Positions 59,524-64,000 of a stretch of 64,000 nucleotides of DNA are shown here, one piece after another (the first letter of the stretch is position 1; the number at the start of each line of letters is the position of its first letter). A program made the position numbers and the translations under genes. The notes below the pieces were generated by a model. That model was not told the origin of the DNA. It searched no databases and worked only from the letters and a program-made list of their open reading frames with translations. The stretch is from assembly GCA_910589075.1 (NCBI GenBank), contig CAJUSK010000007.1:62001-126000 (forward strand), given 5' to 3'. Origin of the DNA: an uncultured Lachnospiraceae bacterium (GTDB lineage Bacteria > Bacillota > Clostridia > Lachnospirales > Lachnospiraceae).

Positions 59524-60486
59524 ATGGACGGAAATAAAACAAATTTTCTGAAATCGGCATGGAAAGCCAAAGAAATGGGAATCTTATTGATTCTGGTTCT
59601 GCTTTCTGTCCTGATTCAGATGAAGAACCCCATCTTTTTCACATTCAGTAATCTGATGGATATTGGAAGAAATACATCTTATACACTGATTATTGCCATA
59701 GGCATGACCTTCGTTTTGATTGCAAAGGGGCTTGATTTGTCTGTAGGCTCCCTGCTGGCAATCTGCGGACTGATCAGTGCACTGGCGATGCAGAGAGGAA
59801 TACCGGTTATCATTGCAGTGTTGCTGGGACTTGCAGCAGGGGCAGCGCTGGGACTGTTTAATGCATTATGTATTGTCAGACTGAAAATACCGGCCATGAT
59901 TGCAACGCTTGGAACCATGTATATGGCAAGAGGGCTGGTGCTTGTTATTACGAAAGGACAGGCAGTTTATCCTCTGCCGGATTCCTTTTCTGAGTTTGGC
60001 AAAGGGAGCCTTATGGGAATCCCCAATGTGGTTTTGCTGGCGGTGGGCCTGGCTGTTATTGCGCATATCGTTCTGACAAAGACGACTTACGGAAGGAAAG
60101 TATATGCCATCGGTGGAAATGCGGAGACAGCAGGGTTTGCGGGCATTCATGTGGCGGGAATTACGGCAAGCGTCTATGTGCTCAGCGGCGTGATGGCGGC
60201 ACTTTCCGGTATTATGACAGCGGCGAGGATGGGATCCGGTCAGCCGAGCGTGGGAGACGGGACAGAGATGACGGTTATTACGGCGGTGATCATTGGCGGA
60301 ACAAGTCTCAACGGCGGTGCAGGCACCATGCTGGGCACCGTTCTGGGTGCACTTTTAATGAATGTTTTATCCAGTGGTATGAATTTAGTGGGGGTATCTG
60401 CTTATTGGCAGAAGTTTGTAATGGGACTGATCATCATTGTTGCAGTGGGATTGGACCAGTATCAGCGCAGCAAACGCAGAGGCTGA
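59524..60486 (+). CDS. Sugar ABC transporter permease (RbsC family)
   Basis: A 320-residue permease with about ten hydrophobic segments. The substrate-path motif appears as IAKGLDLSVGSLLAICGL near residue 62, and the cytosolic coupling loop as IIGGTSLNGGAGTMLGTVLG near 260. It is of the ribose/galactose type. It pairs with the ATPase and binding protein downstream. One permease gene indicates a homodimeric channel, in contrast to lsrC/lsrD. Confidence 0.88.
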   Translation: MDGNKTNFLKSAWKAKEMGILLILVLLSVLIQMKNPIFFTFSNLMDIGRNTSYTLIIAIGMTFVLIAKGLDLSVGSLLAICGLISALAMQRGIPVIIAVLLGLAAGAALGLFNALCIVRLKIPAMIATLGTMYMARGLVLVITKGQAVYPLPDSFSEFGKGSLMGIPNVVLLAVGLAVIAHIVLTKTTYGRKVYAIGGNAETAGFAGIHVAGITASVYVLSGVMAALSGIMTAARMGSGQPSVGDGTEMTVITAVIIGGTSLNGGAGTMLGTVLGALLMNVLSSGMNLVGVSAYWQKFVMGLIIIVAVGLDQYQRSKRRG

Positions 60487-60564
60487 TGGCGGAGGCATAA
60501 AATCCGGAATCACAACTTCCGGTTCTGCCAGTATGACGCAGCGGTGCGTCAGGAGGAGGAAAGC

Positions 60565-62088
60565 ATGGAAAAAATACTGGAATTAAAAAATGTGTCTAAG
60601 TCATTTGGTAAAGTCTCGGTTTTCAGGAATATTCACTTGGACCTGTACAGAGGGGAGATTTTAGCGCTGGTGGGAGAGAATGGCGCAGGAAAATCCACAA
60701 TGATGAATCTTCTGGGCGGGGTGTATCCGTTTGGTCAGTATGAAGGAGAAATTTATGTAAAAAATGAACTGTGCCGTTTTAAAGATGCCAATGATTCAAA
60801 AATGGCAGGCATAGAGATGATACACCAGGAGATCAGTCTTCATACGGAACTGACTGTGGCTGAAAATGTACTTCTGGGAAACTGGAATGCAAAACATGGA
60901 TTTATCAAATGGAAGCATACATACGAAGAAGCGGAAAAGTACCTGCACAAGGTGAGGCTGGACGCAGATCCCAGGACAATGGTCTATAACCTGAGTACAA
61001 GTCAGCAACAGCTTTTGTCCATTGCCAAAGCACTTGCTGCCAATCCGCAGATATTGTTATTTGATGAACCGACTTCGGCGCTCACGGAGACAGATGCGGA
61101 AAATCTGATCGAGATCATAAAGGAATTGAGTAAAAATGGCATATCCTGCATCTATATCTCACATAAGCTGGATGAAGTATTTGCACTGGCCGACAGAATT
61201 GCAGTACTCAGAGACGGCAATCTGGTTTCCACCTATAAAAAAGAAGCGGTGGATGCAGACCGTATTATCGAAGACATGGTGGGCAGGAAACTGGAGGAAA
61301 TGTATCCGAAACGAATACTGCCCATCGGTGAAGAAGAACTGCGGGTGGAGGGAATCACCATACCCCATCCATATGTAAAAAACAGAAATCTGGTGGAAGA
61401 TGTCAGCTTTTCGGTTGCCAAAGGAGAGATACTGGGCTTTTCCGGCCTGGTGGGAAGCGGACGCAGCGAAACAATGAACGCCATATTCGGAAGTCTGAAA
61501 AAATCTGCCGGTACTATTTATCTGGAAGGCAATCCATTACATATCAGATCTTCCAACGAAGCTATCAGAATGGGAATCGGTATGGTAACTGAAGACCGGA
61601 AAAAGTCAGGGATTATTGCGCCGATGAATCTGCGGGAAAATATGACCATTGCCAGTCTGGATATGGTTTCATCCAGAACATTTATCAATCAGAAAAAAGA
61701 AAAGAGAATTTCCGGTGAATTTTATGAAAAACTGTCAGTGAAGGCAAATGGTATCGAAGATAATATTATGAATCTGTCCGGTGGAAATCAACAGAAGATT
61801 GTACTGTCCAAATGGCTGATGAAGCATATTAAAGTACTGATTCTGGATGAACCCACAAGGGGCGTGGACGTGGGTGCCAAAGTGGAAATTTATCATGTTA
61901 TTACGGAACTTGCGGAGAGAGGAATTGCAGTAATTATGGTATCATCTGAGCTTCCCGAACTGCTTGGTATGTGTGACCGCATTATTGTACTGAGCAGAGG
62001 CAGGGTGACAGGAAATATAGACAGAGGTCATTTTTCACAGGAGCGTATAATGCGTGCGGCTACCGGCCTTGAAACCTACGGCATATAG
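60565..62088 (+). CDS. Sugar ABC transporter ATP-binding protein (RbsA/XylG-type)
   Basis: A 507-residue protein with two ABC domains. Domain 1: LVGENGAGKSTMMNLLGG and ILLFDEPTSALTE. Domain 2: FSGLVGSGRSETMNAIFG, MNLSGGNQQKIVLSKWL and VLILDEPTRGVDVG. It energises the importer. I chose the ATG at 60565, eight bases from AGGAGGAGG (60551-60559); an upstream in-frame ATG at 60544 is not supported. The 78-base gap after the permease is GC-richer but shows no gene. Confidence 0.9.
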   Translation: MEKILELKNVSKSFGKVSVFRNIHLDLYRGEILALVGENGAGKSTMMNLLGGVYPFGQYEGEIYVKNELCRFKDANDSKMAGIEMIHQEISLHTELTVAENVLLGNWNAKHGFIKWKHTYEEAEKYLHKVRLDADPRTMVYNLSTSQQQLLSIAKALAANPQILLFDEPTSALTETDAENLIEIIKELSKNGISCIYISHKLDEVFALADRIAVLRDGNLVSTYKKEAVDADRIIEDMVGRKLEEMYPKRILPIGEEELRVEGITIPHPYVKNRNLVEDVSFSVAKGEILGFSGLVGSGRSETMNAIFGSLKKSAGTIYLEGNPLHIRSSNEAIRMGIGMVTEDRKKSGIIAPMNLRENMTIASLDMVSSRTFINQKKEKRISGEFYEKLSVKANGIEDNIMNLSGGNQQKIVLSKWLMKHIKVLILDEPTRGVDVGAKVEIYHVITELAERGIAVIMVSSELPELLGMCDRIIVLSRGRVTGNIDRGHFSQERIMRAATGLETYGI

Positions 62089-62124
62089 CGCGATATTATA
62101 AAACAGAAAAAAGGAGAGAAAAAC

Positions 62125-63168
62125 ATGAAGAAAAAAATCTTGGCACTGTTATTGGCAGGTACAATGGTATTCTCATTGGCTGGATGCGGGTCAGAACCGG
62201 CTGAGAAGACACCGGCTGCAGGTGGAGAAACGTCTGCCGCACAGGAGACGTCCGCGCCGGAAGAGGCAACGGATGAAGCGGCGTCGGCAGCAGGAGATAA
62301 TGGAGAAGCGCCTTATGTTATCTGGGTAAATCCTCTGGTTGGCAGTGCTGTATTCACAAGTGCGGATAACGGAATCACTGCTGCATCGGAAGAGTTTGGA
62401 TTCAAACTCAAGATTATAGGGCCTTCTGTGTTGGATGATACCCAGATGTATGAAGCCGTGCAGAGTGCGATTGTGGAACAACCGGACCTGATTGTGACGA
62501 CACCTTATAATTATTCTGCAATTCAGGGGCTGTATGCAGATGCACAGGGAAAAGATATACCCATTATCAATATCAGCTCTGATTCAGAAGAGAGCGGAAG
62601 AGTCAGCTTTATCGGAACCGATAATACGGCATACGGACAACTGGCTGCAGACTATGTGAATGAAAAAATGGGCGGTGAAGCCAATGTTCTGATAATGATG
62701 GCGAATCTGGATACAAGCAATCAGTTGGAACAGAAAACGGCTTTTGAAGAAAAATGTGCGGCGGATTATCCGAATATCAAAGTGGTCCTGACAGATGAGG
62801 ACAACGGAGACAGTGCTACAGCTCTGCAAAAATTTGAAGACAATCTGAAAGCGCATCCTGAAATAGATACAATTTTCTGCCTGGAATCCATCGGTGGCGT
62901 AGCGGCGGCCAATGCGGTGGAAGAACTGGGGATGGACGGACAGATTACCATTCTGGCCATTGATGACAACGAGGATACACTGCAATATATCAGAGACGGC
63001 AAAATCTGGGGAACCATGGCGCAGAATTTCTACAAGATGGGCTATACGGCAGGTGAATTTGCTTCCAAATATTTAAGCGGAGAGACAGTAGATTCCGTCG
63101 TGGACTCAGGTACGATATTGATTACAAAAGAAAATGCCGACAGTTATACAGAAGAGTTTTATAAATAA
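62125..63168 (+). CDS. Sugar ABC transporter substrate-binding lipoprotein
   Basis: A 347-residue lipoprotein. Basic start, hydrophobic segment and lipobox SLAGC lead to an Ala/Glu/Thr-rich linker of about 40 residues. The binding domain belongs to the ribose/galactose-type family (VNPLVGSAVFTSADNGITAA in part, ISSDSEESGRVSFIGTDN, TILAIDDNEDTLQYI and GTMAQNFYKMGYTAG). The sugar is unknown. Expression after its ATPase partner within one operon is typical. It ends the operon; a terminator follows. Confidence 0.88.
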   Translation: MKKKILALLLAGTMVFSLAGCGSEPAEKTPAAGGETSAAQETSAPEEATDEAASAAGDNGEAPYVIWVNPLVGSAVFTSADNGITAASEEFGFKLKIIGPSVLDDTQMYEAVQSAIVEQPDLIVTTPYNYSAIQGLYADAQGKDIPIINISSDSEESGRVSFIGTDNTAYGQLAADYVNEKMGGEANVLIMMANLDTSNQLEQKTAFEEKCAADYPNIKVVLTDEDNGDSATALQKFEDNLKAHPEIDTIFCLESIGGVAAANAVEELGMDGQITILAIDDNEDTLQYIRDGKIWGTMAQNFYKMGYTAGEFASKYLSGETVDSVVDSGTILITKENADSYTEEFYK

Positions 63169-63214
63169 AAGAAAATAAAAGACTGTTCTCAGTGAGCGGT
63201 CTGGGTGTAGGTAA

Positions 63215-63250
63215 AGCCGGTGTCGGGATATAATCCTGGCACCGGTTGTT
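63215..63250 (+). terminator. Terminator of the SGNH-ABC operon
   Basis: AGCCGGTGTCGGGAT (63215-63229) pairs with ATCCTGGCACCGGTT (63233-63247), followed by a short T-rich tail. Confidence 0.75.
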
Positions 63251-63370
63251 TGTGACAATAAAAACCTGTAAAGTATGTTTTGTTCTATTTTTTTATTTCT
63301 CAGAGACCATTTCCCTCTCCCGAACATCTAATTCATGTAAATACAAAAGCTGGCCGGCAGAAAGGACATT

Positions 63371-63835
63371 ATGAAAAAAGAACAGTTAGGACAACTCATT
63401 ATTGCATCCCAGGATACGCTGTATCATGTGGCGAAAACATTACTTGTCAGTGATGCGGACTGCGCGGATGCGATACAGGAAACCATTGTAAAAGCATTTA
63501 CAAAGCTGCATACACTGCGGCAGGATTCCCATGCAAAGACCTGGCTTGTACGGATATTGATCAATGAGTGCTATACTTTTATGCGCAAGGCAAAGCGTGT
63601 GGTGTCATTGGAAGAGTGGCAGTGTGAGGAGATCGTCGGAGAAGAGGCGGATTATTCGGATTTGTACGAAGCGGTCAGAAGGCTGCCTCCGGAAACACGA
63701 ATTTGCATCACCCTCTACTATCTGGAGGGCTACAGCGTAAAGGAAACGGCGCGTATGCTGGAGATTACGGAAAGCGCCGTGAAGAACCGCCTGGCACGTG
63801 CGAGGAAACAGATGCGCTGTGAACTGGAGCAATAA
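63371..63835 (+). CDS. ECF-type RNA polymerase sigma factor
   Basis: A 154-residue sigma-70 family factor with only regions 2 and 4. Region 2: DADCADAIQETIVKAFTKLH and KTWLVRILINECYTFMRK. Region 4: RLPPETRICITLYYLEGYSV in part, with the helix-turn-helix VKETARMLEITESAVKNRLARARKQMR (quoted for SAVKNRLARAR). It would direct a small stress or envelope regulon. The gene starting at 63886 may be its anti-sigma partner. Confidence 0.88.
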   Translation: MKKEQLGQLIIASQDTLYHVAKTLLVSDADCADAIQETIVKAFTKLHTLRQDSHAKTWLVRILINECYTFMRKAKRVVSLEEWQCEEIVGEEADYSDLYEAVRRLPPETRICITLYYLEGYSVKETARMLEITESAVKNRLARARKQMRCELEQ

Positions 63836-63885
63836 GCTATGGTAAGAGGTGCACAGAAGCTGTTAAAAATGTTGGAGGACGGAAT

Positions 63886-64000
63886 ATGAAATTCGAAGAT
63901 TTAAAACACGATTTTCCCAAAATGCCGGAGGAGATAAGGGTTATGATAGAAAAAGAAGTAAAAAAACAGGTTAAGACACAGCAGCCACAGCATAAAGGCC
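63886..64000 (+). CDS. Start of a gene after the sigma factor (partial), possible anti-sigma factor
   Basis: GGAGGA (63874-63879) precedes an ATG at 63886. The frame is open to the window edge and gives MKFEDLKHDFPKMPEEIR then a Lys-rich stretch. Only 38 residues are seen. A cytosolic start after an ECF sigma gene fits an anti-sigma factor, but no motif proves it. Confidence 0.5.
   Translation, partial: MKFEDLKHDFPKMPEEIRVMIEKEVKKQVKTQQPQHKG

Noticed and set aside
1..64000. CRISPR arrays, tRNA, rRNA, IS elements or prophage
   Set aside because: I looked for regular spaced repeats, tRNA-like T-loops, transposase motifs and phage structural genes and saw none convincing. Very degenerate remnants could be missed by eye.

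Overview
The window looks like a chromosomal segment of a gut-type Lachnospiraceae (Clostridia, Bacillota). The signs are moderate GC, strong AGGAGG-type ribosome binding sites, TTGACA/TATAAT promoters and the end of a Tad-pilus operon. Others are an hprK/rapZ/whiA/Crh-like regulatory block, reverse rubrerythrin, PPDK, and DUF4317, DUF6382 and DUF5684 proteins. I saw no tRNA, rRNA, CRISPR array, intact insertion sequence or prophage. The genus is not assigned.

Layout. 0-2.4 kb: the tail of a Tad/TadE pilus operon (pseudopilins, prepilin peptidase, FHA protein). 2.5-8.8 kb: housekeeping genes (flavodoxin-SCP2 fusion, HIT protein, murG, TSCPD protein, pgi, a 2-hydroxyacid dehydrogenase). 8.8-13.9 kb: a KDPG/KDG catabolic operon (a decayed aldolase, an aldolase-VOC fusion, a sugar kinase), a lipoprotein and an IclR regulator. 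14-18 kb: mtnN-luxS, which make DPD/autoinducer-2, and a two-component system. 18-20.5 kb: PerR, reverse rubrerythrin and a ferritin-like protein. 20.5-30 kb: mixed genes including ogg, glnA, an SDR, a flavodiiron protein, yitT and pyrG. 30-40.3 kb: ftsH, uvrC, then hprK-glk-murB-rapZ-whiA-Crh-like HPr-lipid kinase.

40.4-50.5 kb is the most striking block. It is an Lsr-type AI-2 uptake and processing locus with the enterobacterial layout, lsrR-lsrK divergent from lsrA-C-D-B-F. No LsrG is present; a cupin and an AEC-family transporter follow lsrK instead. With luxS in the same window, the cell appears able both to make and to consume AI-2. The lsrB-lsrF gap could fold into a branched RNA with alternative pairings.

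50.6-57.3 kb holds ppdK and then a poorly organised stretch: a frameshifted PIN-domain toxin, small antitoxin-like ORFs and unknown membrane proteins. 57.4-63.2 kb is a LacI-regulated sugar ABC operon led by an SGNH esterase. The window ends in an ECF sigma factor and the start of its presumed partner gene.

A dispersed family of about 45-bp palindromic repeats occurs as seven arms at five loci (about 8.8, 13.1, 28.1, 30.0 and 53.9 kb). Most lie beside intrinsic terminators, and stem positions show compensatory changes. This family and the LsrG-less lsr locus are the main candidates for undescribed biology.
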